Below are positions 40,601-45,288 of a stretch of DNA of 64,000 bases, in pieces (position 1 is the first letter of the stretch; each line of letters starts with the position of its first letter). This stretch comes from Owenia fusiformis. Taxonomy: Eukaryota; Annelida; Polychaeta; Sabellida; Oweniidae. A model generated the notes under the pieces. It did not search any database. It had not been told where the DNA came from and worked only from the letters and a program-made list of their open reading frames with translations. Position numbers and translations under genes: made by a program. Location of the stretch: NCBI GenBank assembly GCA_903813345.2, contig CAIIXF020000003.1:10804931-10868930 (forward strand). Reading direction: 5' to 3'.

Positions 40601-40875
40601 AAAACAATGTTGGAATTTAATTTCTGTAGGCATTTCAAGGGGTCCATTCAAGCTCTTCCTCCGATGCACCTTGAAATTTCTATGTAAAAGATTAGTGTTT
40701 TTCTCCAATGATAAATGGAAGTTATGGTCTTTAGTTTGTATTTTAAAATAAAGTTTATTATGAGATTCTGAATGTTCTTGGTGTATGCTTCGTGATCTAC
40801 GTAAACGGGATTTGTCATTTGCAGAAATGCTGTTCCCTGATTGGTCAACTAGGTAGGGTATCACTGTCTCTGGAC
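10467..40875 (-). CDS. ADAMTS16/18-like: ADAMTS16/18-like secreted zinc metalloprotease, whole gene span in window (8 exons, partial at both ends)
   Basis: Minus-strand gene assembled from eight exons: 40875-40538, 31875-31677, 31415-30781, 29605-29522, 28007-27845, 27510-27405, 25946-25809 and 10623-10467. Seen directly: every border inside the chain has AG/GT, the phases match across all seven introns, and the joined frame is open for about 606 codons. The order is prodomain, furin site RLKR, reprolysin catalytic domain with HELGHNFGMVHD and a Met-turn IMAP, then the start of the disintegrin-like domain. Family knowledge: this order is ADAMTS, a secreted protease family of the extracellular matrix. 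Stretches such as EEPCDTLGFAPM and DKLPGELYDSDRQCKWQFG fit the vertebrate ADAMTS16/18 subgroup better than ADAMTS6/10 or 9/20. Substrate and tissue cannot be read from sequence. The first exon (signal peptide) and the Cys-rich, thrombospondin and spacer exons were not found. Introns reach 15 kb and are packed with repeats. Confidence 0.93.
10624..12293. other. ADAMTS 15.2-kb intron, first part
   Basis: No exon or clear mobile element seen. A GGATCCGCCAGTG sequence at about 12276-12288 resembles a solitary hAT-type end. Otherwise unremarkable AT-rich intron. Confidence 0.5.
12294..12962. mobile_element. TIR element (MITE), about 670 bp
   Basis: Left end TACCGTATTCGCCGTAATAC then ATGTAAGAGCCCA; right end TGGGCTCTTAATATGGCGAT then TACGGTA. 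After reverse complementation the two match over about 30 bp (TACCGTAATCGCC...AAGAGCCCA). No transposase; the frame 12766-12981 is incidental. Inserted in the large ADAMTS intron. Confidence 0.7.
12963..16078. other. ADAMTS intron, no clear features
   Basis: No exon recognised. The minus-strand frame 13870-14178 (102 codons, basic, KNTYRKKGKQPND) starts next to an (AATA)n run and resembles no family I know; it could be retroelement debris. 15353-15547 is an incidental frame. Confidence 0.5.
16079..16488. mobile_element. fold-back MITE, about 410 bp, arms ~140 bp
   Basis: Left arm 16079-16222 begins TAAGGTACAGCTGGAAAATA and ends near CATCTTTTAG. Right arm 16347-16488 is its imperfect reverse complement, ending TTCCAGCTGAGCCTTA. 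Loop about 124 bp. Shared inner landmark: GCTTTTTTCAGGAAAGTATC. Frames on both strands (16114-16350, 16217-16402) mirror each other because of the palindrome; no gene. Confidence 0.85.
19314..19397. repeat. 84-bp perfect palindrome
   Basis: Exactly symmetric around 19355/19356 (centre CTACATGTAG); each arm begins TTAAATCATACATTTCTTTG. No loop and no mismatch over 42 bp per arm. It sits inside the 3-kb TIR element. Confidence 0.97.
19786..20177. mobile_element. nested MITE, 392 bp, ~25-bp TIRs, internal direct repeat
   Basis: Left end AAAGGACGATTCTCGGTTTG; right end the reverse complement of AAAGGACGATTCTTGGTTTG. Inside, two direct copies (about 19880 and 20065) of a segment with TCTTTTGAATA, ATAATTTAATTTGGGTAATA and TTTTTC. 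A related fragment lies at 27735-27810 next to an ADAMTS exon. Confidence 0.75.
20323..21317. other. ADAMTS intron, no clear features
   Basis: Contains a C10 homopolymer at about 20382 and an (AT)n-rich run near 20805. No exon or element recognised. Confidence 0.5.
21318..21605 (-). repeat. 30-bp minisatellite, left block
   Basis: Unit AAAGTAAAAACCTCTCTTTG + GAACAACTTT (30 bp = 10 codons), so one minus-strand frame reads KRGFYFKAVP over and over. Variants carry AGGGAACACTTCTC. The array is interrupted by the MITE at 21607-22082 and resumes on its other side; the two blocks were one array before the insertion. Not a protein gene. Confidence 0.95.
21607..22082. mobile_element. MITE inserted into the 30-bp minisatellite, ~44-bp TIRs, TAA duplication
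   Basis: Left TIR GGGGCGGGGTCAAAATATCA, continuing with CATATGGAGACGAAAGTA; right TIR is its reverse complement ending CCCCACCCC. It is flanked on both sides by TAA. A 3-bp TWA duplication is the habit of PIF/Harbinger elements; the superfamily is my inference. Inside are C-rich runs (CCCCCCCACCCCCC and CCCCTCCCCCC), also inverted. No transposase. Confidence 0.85.
22083..23260 (-). repeat. 30-bp minisatellite, right block with graded divergence
   Basis: Same unit as 21318-21605. Units nearest the MITE are almost identical; from about 22500 the sub-types TCTCTTAGGAACAACTTT and CTATTCTTAGGAACAACT alternate in a two-unit pattern (60-bp higher-order repeat), and units decay progressively to about 23660. 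Minus-strand frames of 164-188 codons (VPKRGFYFK, LFLREVFSLK) are repeat by-products. Confidence 0.93.
23261..24200. other. decaying edge of the minisatellite, then plain intron
   Basis: 23261-23660 still shows scattered AACACTTCTCTTT-type units at irregular spacing; after that nothing is recognised. Confidence 0.5.
24205..24345. repeat. 15-bp TGGACACTTCACCCC repeats with inverted copy (hairpin)
   Basis: Four to five copies of TGGACACTTCACCCC in direct order are followed about 60 bp later by inverted material (GGGGCGAAATGTCCAAGGGG), giving a strong potential stem-loop. Possibly a small fold-back element. A frame crossing it (24145-24339) is incidental. Confidence 0.6.
24590..24910 (-). pseudogene. 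probable LINE C-terminal relic
   Basis: Minus strand reads VCGSEV, then after a frame change LEHLIFEC, resembling the C-x-x-C...(E)-x-L-E-H-L-F-x-x-C zinc-knuckle end of non-LTR retrotransposon ORF2. The rest of the 103-codon frame is not recognisable and has no reverse transcriptase. Weak evidence; a chance match is possible. Located in the ADAMTS intron just downstream of the Met-turn exon. Confidence 0.3.
25809..25946 (-). CDS. ADAMTS16/18-like: ADAMTS16/18-like exon: catalytic domain, third zinc ligand and Met-turn
   Basis: A 138-bp exon, phase 2 at both ends. Acceptor TTTTATAG above 25946; donor GTAAGT at 25803-25808. It encodes FGMVHDGQQNSC, then KKTQGSIMAPVLGG, then QFLWSPCSRMYMQNFF. 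Joined to the previous exon it completes HELGHNFGMVHD, so all three zinc His residues, the catalytic Glu and the ADAMTS/ADAM-specific Asp are present. GSIMAP holds the Met-turn methionine and WSPCSRxYMxxFF is the usual end of the catalytic domain. On these residues the enzyme should be active. The downstream intron is 15.2 kb. Confidence 0.95.
26186..26920. mobile_element. TIR element, family A, copy 2 (735 bp)
   Basis: Left end AAAGGATAGGTATCGATATG ... CTCTTAAACCA; right end TGGTTTAAGAGAAACATGTG ... CTATACCACTCCTTT, inverted to it. Also inside is a shorter inverted pair, AACAAAATAG ... and its counterpart near 26675. It sits in the ADAMTS intron between exons 27405-27510 and 25809-25946. Copies 3627-4073 and 52728 onwards share most of the interior. 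Confidence 0.8.
27001..27288 (+). mobile_element. tRNA-derived SINE
   Basis: A tRNA-like head at 27003-27074 carries a perfect A box (TAGCTCAGCGG, 27011-27021) and B box (GATTCGATCC, 27054-27063), the two internal RNA polymerase III promoter elements. Anticodon-arm-like ACCT...AGGT is present, but acceptor and T stems pair poorly, so it is not a functional tRNA. A roughly 210-bp body follows, with AAGTGCACATAAAAGAACAC and CATGTTAATTACGTAAATTA, ending in an ATA-rich tail. It is inserted in one copy of a ~70-bp direct duplication next to an ADAMTS splice donor. Confidence 0.82.
27289..27408. repeat. ~70-bp tandem duplication containing the splice donor region
   Basis: 27289-27338 and 27357-27408 are near-identical (GATATCAAGTGAACTTATAC ... 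GTACGTGTACTTACTTG). A GCATGGGxCTGTGGCATATA block precedes each: 26979-26998 (before the SINE) and 27339-27358. So a ~70-bp unit was duplicated and the SINE later entered the first copy. Both copies contain ACTTAC, the minus-strand donor GTAAGT. Confidence 0.9.
27405..27510 (-). CDS. ADAMTS16/18-like: ADAMTS16/18-like exon: catalytic domain, first half of the zinc site (HELGH)
   Basis: A 106-bp exon, phase 1 in and phase 2 out. Acceptor CTGTAG at 27511-27516; donor GTAAGT at 27399-27404. It encodes GFAPMKGMCKRHQSC, then TVNEDSGLGTALTITHELGH, and ends inside the next codon. The pattern G-M-C-x-x-x-x-S-C-x-(I/V)-N-E-D-x-G-L-G is diagnostic of ADAMTS and astride the catalytic cleft. HELGH supplies two zinc ligands and the catalytic Glu. 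Vertebrate ADAMTS16/18 has HESGH; this copy keeps the more common Leu. The donor region is duplicated downstream (27330-27335). Reading into the intron past the first donor gives a stop at once (CAC AAG TAA). Confidence 0.95.
27628..27830. repeat. transposon-end fragments in intron
   Basis: CAGGGGCGTAGCCAGCAATT at about 27622 is a hAT-type end; GTGAGCGAAGCGAGCCCAAA follows at 27678. From 27735 a segment matches the interior of the MITE at 19786-20177. Only fragments, packed into the short intron between two ADAMTS exons. Confidence 0.5.
27845..28007 (-). CDS. ADAMTS16/18-like: ADAMTS16/18-like exon: catalytic domain, HHD(H)AILLTR region
   Basis: A 163-bp exon, phase 0 in and phase 1 out. Acceptor TTTGTTTCAG above 28007; donor GTAAGC at 27839-27844. 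It encodes PGLEISHHGQNTLYSFCSWQ, then NKDGKAHHDHAILLTRKD and EEPCDTLG. These are hallmark ADAMTS catalytic-domain motifs; the DG-x-x-(H)HDHAILLT form and the EPCDTLG end are those of ADAMTS16/18. The cysteines of FCSWQ, DIC and PCD lie where the family forms catalytic-domain disulphides. A 32-bp tandem array begins only about 20-30 bp into the upstream intron, very close to the acceptor. Confidence 0.95.
28030..29075. repeat. 32-bp tandem repeat in ADAMTS intron, about 30 copies
   Basis: Unit TCAACTTGAACTTAAAGGGA + GAATCATATATG (32 bp), with alternating variants ending AATGAGAGAATCACATATG and AATGGGGAATCACATATG. Copies become irregular and shorter after about 28550. The array ends some 20-30 bp from the acceptor of the exon starting at 28007, so it fills nearly the whole 1.5-kb intron. 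Confidence 0.93.
29522..29605 (-). CDS. ADAMTS16/18-like: ADAMTS16/18-like exon: catalytic domain, second strand region
   Basis: An 84-bp exon of exactly 28 codons, phase 0 at both ends. Acceptor TTTCAG above 29605; donor GTACAG at 29516-29521. It encodes VSDLFQDNTIGTKVNIVIV, then SLLILEEDE. The family pattern is V-x-x-L-F-x-D-x-T-I-G-x-x-I-N-I-x-(I/V)-V-x-L-x-x-L-E-x-E, so the match is residue by residue. Joined to the previous exon it gives LTILNM-VSDLFQD, the usual ADAMTS connection. It is too short to be found as an open frame and was recognised from the splice signals and motif. Confidence 0.93.
29695..29822. repeat. hairpin element, arms ~55 bp
   Basis: CAAATATTTCACTCTATTGA ... CAAGTGATATTCCAC is followed by its inverted copy GTGGAATATCACCTTGTGAA ... 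AGAGTGAAATATTTG, around a short GAAGCCCGAAGGGCAA loop. Similar fold-backs occur at 51231-51368 and 57548-57703. Confidence 0.85.
29820..30092. mobile_element. small TIR element ending TTATTATATCACTGTCTAGC
   Basis: Left TTATTATATCACTGTCTAGC and right GCTAGATAGTGATATAATAA are inverted. Inside is another inverted pair, GGGATATCGCTAGATATCTC and GAATATCGCCAGATATCCCA. About 270 bp, non-coding. The same terminal sequence opens the composite element at 48241 and occurs near 50370. Confidence 0.75.
30781..31415 (-). CDS. ADAMTS16/18-like: ADAMTS16/18-like exon: furin site, long disordered insertion, start of catalytic domain
   Basis: A 635-bp exon, entering with two bases of a split codon and leaving in phase 0 with donor GTGAGT at 30775-30780. 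The first 25 residues end the prodomain; RLKR (31327-31338) is a clear furin-type cleavage site. Then come 151 residues (30874-31326) rich in Asn, Lys, Asp, Glu and His without a single Cys, including NNKNAIRNNK, DKDDND and NKHHHSAEGHE. The last 31 residues, starting MEMMVVLDKYMVEYHG and ending YALTILNM, are the first strand and helix of the reprolysin domain (family: V-V-x-D-x-x-M-V-x-x-H-G ... L-T-x-x-N-M-V). In vertebrate ADAMTS16 only about 14 residues separate furin site and catalytic domain, so the insertion looks lineage-specific. It stays in frame over 450 bp of repeat-free sequence, which argues for real coding. Confidence 0.92.
31677..31875 (-). CDS. ADAMTS16/18-like: ADAMTS16/18-like exon: middle of prodomain
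   Basis: A 199-bp exon, phase 0 in and phase 1 out. Acceptor TTTACAG just above 31875; donor GTCAGT at 31671-31676. It reads RGHIRTPLGDFFIEP near its start and HTFYRKPN later. Joined to the previous exon this gives CNGLRGHIRT, matching the prodomain consensus C-x-GL-x-G-x-I-R-T...(D/E)-Y/F-F-I-x-P followed by H-x-x-Y-(R/K)-(R/K). Between these the sequence is His-, Pro- and Asn-rich (HNHPN, HQRKQHHPPDG) and probably flexible. Vertebrate ADAMTS16 has a longer prodomain C-terminus with cysteines here; none is seen in this exon. Confidence rests on the two motifs, the exact phase match and the position between neighbouring ADAMTS exons. Confidence 0.9.
32020..32705 (+). repeat. minisatellite-bearing dispersed element, copy B
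   Basis: Left border CATGACAAAATGTCACCACC at 32028; right border AACGGAGACCATAACAATAT at about 32662 followed by a GCCACCACATTTTGGTGGTG hairpin. Between are about four degenerate ~110-bp units with TCAATTTGAAGCAAGTTGAA, TTTTTGACCTTGAGAAGGTC, GAAGGTCAAATCT and GTCAGATTTGAACTTCTGA. Copy C is 43044-44180; the right end of a third is at 1-300. Further degraded units run to about 32960. The minus-strand frame 32101-32442 is a by-product. Confidence 0.85.
33020..33715 (+). repeat. 41-bp tandem repeat, about 17 copies
   Basis: Unit ATTAAACATGACAATATAAC + ATATATTTCTGACCAGCAGCT. The first units (to about 33190) are shorter and diverged; later ones alternate ACATGACAAT / ACAGGACAAT / ACATCACAATATT, with a repeated multi-unit block (33440-33540 vs 33560-33660). 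Confidence 0.93.
35815..36315. repeat. 51-bp tandem repeat, 10 copies
   Basis: Unit CTTACCTGATAGTAGGCCAA + GTAGGACCATATATACTGTT + CCTAACCTGAC (51 bp = 17 codons), nearly identical; copies 5 and 9 have a shorter variant ending TTTCCAT(G/T)AC. Both strands are open (LPDSRPSRTIYTVPNLT on plus, SGKVRLGTVYMVLLGLL on minus), which reflects the period rather than coding. Confidence 0.95.
36420..37120. mobile_element. fold-back element, arms ~110 bp, related to 50380-50555
   Basis: Left arm about 36500-36610 (CACCTGTGGTCTTCAGCTGT ... AGAGTTCAAGGGAGAC) and right arm about 36945-37066 are inverted copies, including GTATACCACAGGGGCTTGG and GGAGGGCTTGCCC. The outer sequence (TCTCGCTTTCTTATTGGATA left, GTAGAAAGTCCTGAATG right) is found without the central part at 50388-50550, so the fold-back appears to be an insertion or expansion inside a pre-existing repeat. 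Confidence 0.8.
37347..37855 (+). repeat. dispersed repeat, family B, copy 2
   Basis: Same order of blocks as 6187-6700, with about 10-15 percent differences by eye. Non-coding. Confidence 0.7.
38085..38790. repeat. tract enriched in AGTAAT/ATTACTT words
   Basis: Dozens of AAGTAAT, AGTAAAT and ATTACTT words in both orientations, without fixed spacing (for example AAGTAATTCTAGTAAATTCA near 38320). Not a tandem array; may be an old, decayed simple or palindromic repeat. Confidence 0.55.
40538..40875 (-). CDS. ADAMTS16/18-like: ADAMTS16/18-like exon: N-terminal prodomain
   Basis: A 338-bp exon, entering with two bases of a split codon and leaving in phase 0. Acceptor TTTCAG at 40876-40881; donor GTATGT at 40532-40537. 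It encodes PETVIPYLVDQSG, then a basic cluster RLRRSR about 25 residues in, an LYFKIQTKDHNFHLSL strand, CFYHGSV and a final CNGL. These are landmarks of the ADAMTS prodomain: the start V-P-x-V-D, the LxLxL beta strand, the CFYxGxV turn and the C-x-GL cysteine. RLRRSR lies where ADAMTS16 has a basic run, so it may be an extra proprotein-convertase site. The exon needs an upstream exon ending in phase 1 that carries the signal peptide; a methionine further upstream in this frame lies in the intron and is not expected to be used. Confidence 0.9.
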
Positions 40876-41745
40876 CTGAAACAGATAAATAATATGACAA
40901 TAATTTGACCTCAATAATATATGACCTCAAATATTATTCTGTTCATTGTTAAAAGACCAAAATCGCGTAGCGATTGAGGTCTTTGGCAATGGCCAGAATA
41001 AAATTTAAGATCATATATTTGACATAAATCAAAAAATCAAGGTCTTTGTAACGATTCTAATATGATAAACAGACAAGAAACACAACTATTTGTATTTATA
41101 AATTTTAGCAGTCAGTACATTGTTATTCAAGTATGGTAAAATTTGAAATAGGATATAAATAATTTAAAGAGCAATGTGAAAAGATTTCAGCTTAATATAA
41201 TGATATTGCATAGAGATGCTGGAAATCATATTGCAAATATAAAACTAGACAACAGTAACACCAAAGTGTAGAAAATCCCATTTAAAGAGATTTAATTTTT
41301 TAATGATCCTAACTTGCAGGTTTCATCCACTCTATTTGAAAATGTAAATAAGCTAATATTTAAATCTCATATTGACACAAATACATTTCTATTATCTCCA
41401 AAAAACAATTGTGTCAATCCCCAGATTATCTCAACTGGTCAGTTGCAGTTTTGTTGAAAGAAAGCATGAGAGTCAGGGCAATTAATAACAAATAGCAGGC
41501 CCATAGCCAGGATTTGCCAAGGGGGGTTCACTTTTTGAAAAATTCCAGGGGGTTCGGTTGTGACAATTTTGGTCCAAAAATGGCCAAAATCACTTAAAAT
41601 GGGATGTTCAATCCTGTTAACAATTGGCTTATCCTAATCTCATTCATATTAATCCAAGCTTCAGATCAGATCAGATATTGGCTTAAGCAATTCACACCTA
41701 AAAAGAACAATATGATGTACAGTGTTGTAAATTTTCCATGTGAAC
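40876..41745. other. spacer with repeat fragments
   Basis: A 40960-41050 fragment reads AAAATCGCGTAGCGATTGAG / GTCTTTGGCAATGG, a small inverted motif. Near 41245 ACTAGACAACAGTAACACCA matches 4355. Near 41498 begins a GGCCCATAGCCAGGATTTGC end (compare 3450, 52175). No exon seen. Confidence 0.5.
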
Positions 41746-42562
41746 AGGTGAATTTTGAAAGGAGGAGGGAAAGTATCGCAACAGATTTCGGACAGTCATA
41801 TGTTGGATTTTGGCCATTTTCTCAGGATTAAAACAGGTGCATATTGTTAGGCCAATGTATTATCTCCAGGAAAAGCGCTCATAGAGACGATAAAATAATT
41901 TTGTCTTTAAGACAGGGAAGATGCAATCCCCTTTCACCCCTGCTTTTCCAATTTTTTGCATCAATATGTTGCGTTTTGACACAATTAAACCCTTTAAAGG
42001 AATTAGTAATTCCTCCTGGGGTTTTAAAGATATCCATTATGGGTGACCAAAATTAGCTAAAAGCAATGGATCACATGAGTTTTCCCTATCGGGAAATAAC
42101 ATGGAAAATATTGTTTTCAACTTTATCGAAGAGGAATCACTTATTAGGTCAGGGTGCACTTTGGAATTTTTTTGCAATTTTGAAAAGTAAACCACAGCAT
42201 ATTCCAGTTATTCAAACATTCTGAAGAATTAATAGTTGAGATACACTAATGCATCTTTTGTGCAAGAATGAAAGATGTAGTTGATGTGTGGATTGGAAAG
42301 AGTTATGGATATCTGAAAATAGCACATGATCATGAAATTTCATCAAAGTGCACCCTGACCTTAAAGGGGTTAACTGTATCTTATAACACAACATATTGAT
42401 GCAAAAAAATTGAAAAAGACAATGCATTGGCCTAACATATGCACCTGTTTAAATCCTCAGAAAATAGCCAAAATCCAACATATGACTGTCCAAAATCTGT
42501 TGAAATACTTTCCCTCCTCCTTTGCCCTAAAACACTGTTCTTTGTTCCCAGTTGACAGGTGT
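41746..42562. mobile_element. nested palindromic element, about 820 bp
   Basis: Outer arms: left from GGAGGAGGGAAAGTATCGCA (about 41760) through CATATGTTGGATTTTGGCCA and CCAATGTATT; right 42360-42540 in reverse (TGGCCTAACATATGCACCTG ... TACTTTCCCTCCTCCTTTG). An inner pair, AGGTCAGGGTGCACTTTG (42147) and CAAAGTGCACCCTGACCTTA (42344), encloses the centre. The frames on both strands are incidental. Confidence 0.8.
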
Positions 42563-42689
42563 ATCATACAGAGAGGGTCTGTTAACATGTAAGTCAATAG
42601 AAAAATATTTGGTTGTTTTGAAAACTGTTCCATGTAGATAGGTATTCTATACAGAAAGATGTTCCATCGGGCAGGTTTTACTGTGTATC

Positions 42690-43040
42690 AAATATGAACA
42701 AAATCACTCTATTACTTTTCGAGTTATAGTAAAGAACGAAAAATAACACACATAGAAATTACAGCCATTTTCAAATTGGCCACCTTCTAGACAAAGTGTC
42801 ATAAAACAGTGTGTCATGCTTATATTAGTATTCACATATCAAATATGAACTAAATCGCTCCACTACTTTTCAAGTTACAACAGAAATTTCAACAAAATCG
42901 CACACGTAAATGTAAATTTTCAAAATAGACTAGCCATGCTGCTATACAAAGTGTAATAAAACAGTTTGCCATGATATGAGTATTCACATTTCAAAATATG
43001 AACAAAATCGCTCTGCTACTTTTCTAGTTACCTCAATTAG
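42690..43040. repeat. copies of the ATATGAACAAAATCGCTC repeat
   Basis: Three degenerate units of the same family as 4380-5045 (CAAATATGAACAAAATC, CACTCTATTACTTTTCGAGT, TGTGTCATGCTTATATTAGT), directly abutting the next element. Confidence 0.65.
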
Positions 43041-43043
43041 GCA

Positions 43044-44180
43044 TTAACATGACAAAATGTCACCACCTAGTTGCTCATAATATTACGAGTTCAAAGTCAA
43101 GTTTGAATTTCTGAGAACTTAATTGTAGATAGATGATTTTGAAAAAATAAATTGGTCAATTTGAAGCAAGTTGAAAAAATACCTTTTTTTCACCCTGAGA
43201 AGGTCATTGAAGGTGAAATCTCAAATCTAAATTCAGATGTGAACTTCTGAGAACTTGAAGATGATTTTGAAAAAAATTGGTCAATTTGAAGCAAAATGAA
43301 AAACGATCTTTTTGACATTGAGAAGGTCATTGAAAGTCACATCTTTTTTGACCTTGAGAATGTCATTGAAGGTCAAATTTATAGCCAGATGTGAACTTCT
43401 GAAAATAGTTTTGAAAAAAATTGGTCAATTTGAAGCAAGTTGAAAAAAGACCTTTTGACCTTTTTTGACCTTGAGAAGGTCGTTGAAGGTCAAATCTCAA
43501 ATCTTAAGTCAGATTTGAACTTCTGATAACTTGTAGATGATTTTTTAAAAAAAATTGTCAATTTGAAGCAAGTTGAAAAAATACCTTTTGACCTTTTTTG
43601 ACCTTGAGAAGGTTGTTGAAGGTCAAATCTTAAGTCAGATTTGAACTTCTGATAACTTGTAGATGATTTTGAAAAAAAAATTGGTCAATTTGAAGCAACC
43701 TGAAAAAATACCTTTTTGACCTTGAAAAGGTCACTGAAGGTCAATCTTAAATATAAAGTCAGATTTGAACTTCTGAAAACTTTAAACAGTATTTGTTCAG
43801 TTATTGGAAGTTGTGAGAAGTCAATTTGAAGCAAGTTGAAAAAGACCTTTTGACCTTTTTTGACCTTAAGAAGGTCATTGAAGGTCAAATCTCATATCTT
43901 AAGTCAGATTTGAACTTCTGATAAAAAAAAATTAGTCAATTTGAAGCAACTTGAAAAAAGACCTTTTTGACCTTGAAAAGGTCACTGAAGGTCAAATCTT
44001 TAATACAAAGTCAGATTTGAACTTCTGGAAACTTGTAGATGATTTTGAAAAAATTGAAGTCAGTCTAAACAGTATTTGTTAAGTTATTTGAAGTTGTAAG
44101 AATTTGTTAGACGCCAACTGCCAACCACCAACCGCCAACCACCATAAAAAAACTGAGACCATAACAATATGTCACCACTT
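43044..44180 (+). repeat. minisatellite-bearing dispersed element, copy C
   Basis: Left border CATGACAAAATGTCACCACC (about 43048) and right border CTGAGACCATAACAATATGT (about 44150), as in 32020-32705, but with about seven internal GACCTTGAGAAGGTC units instead of about four. The CCAACCGCC run before the right border is short here and expanded at 1-266. Minus-strand frame 43685-43888 is a by-product. Confidence 0.88.
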
Positions 44181-45288
44181 GCCTAGCTTTTACTGAATTG
44201 GCTTTATTACCCTTAAAACCTCTAAAGGCGTGCTATACTTGTAAATACAACACCCCACACCTTTTTACCCAAACCATTTTTGAGCACCCTGTAGACCCCA
44301 TGCCCAACACCTTTTTATCCAAACCCACAAGATCGGGCCGGTATTTGAGTCATCACCTGGATGGACAGACAGATGTATATACTACTTTGTAAAAAATAGG
44401 ATAAAACAAACTGCAATGAGGAACCAACTGAAACATGTTTTACAGCTTCTAAAATGACATGATCAACAGAACATTCTAATAACATTCTTTATACAGGTAA
44501 ACATGCATCAATTTAACATGATTCTCAAAAACTAGTTGAAGCATTGTCTTTTTTATTGTATTTTGTCGTGTACATTCCTCATCTTTCTCTTGTACAACTG
44601 GCAAAACTGGCTAAATTGTGTGATTTCAAGCACAAGGCTGCCTTGTTTCATCTTTTATCACCTTGTTCTACAAGTATGTATTCCAACCTGTTAACAATGA
44701 GGAACTGGTAAATTAATCTGAACCTGGGCAAAATATTCTAGTCCAGACCTGAGGATAATATGTAAAGTAAAGACCCATGTATAAAATTACTAATGCATAC
44801 CTGTGAATAAAACTAGCTATTAATTATTGTTTTACCTGTGGATAAACAATAATTGTGTTATTGCACAAAAGCAGAAATGTTGAACATATTTTGTGGCATT
44901 CCTGTCTGAATTGTTAACATTATTCATTGTTTAGACTGCTCTAATGTCAACTCTAGTTAGTACCATGTAAAAATGTATTTCCCCAGTCATCTGAAACTTG
45001 TAAATCATAGAAAATTCCATATCTTTAAAATATGATGACCTGGCACAGATATTTCTCACATATCACAAGATATCAATATATTGGGAACCCTATTATGTTT
45101 GTATAACGATTACATACACATTTTTGTGGTTTACCTAAATAAGATTTGGTATTGATTTAGAGGATTTCAGCATTTCAACACATGGTATCAAAACTGGTTT
45201 TAGATAGAAAAATAATCTAATTTAAAGCTTTATTGCACCTAATAACCTAATGAGTTACTGGGTTATTCATTCCTGCTTAGGCAGTGGT
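44181..45288. other. no gene; tail fragment then plain sequence
   Basis: 44325-44380 resembles the end of the GGACAGACAGA-tailed repeat (AAGATCGGGCCG, CACCTGGATGGACAGACAGA). Nothing else recognised. Confidence 0.5.
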
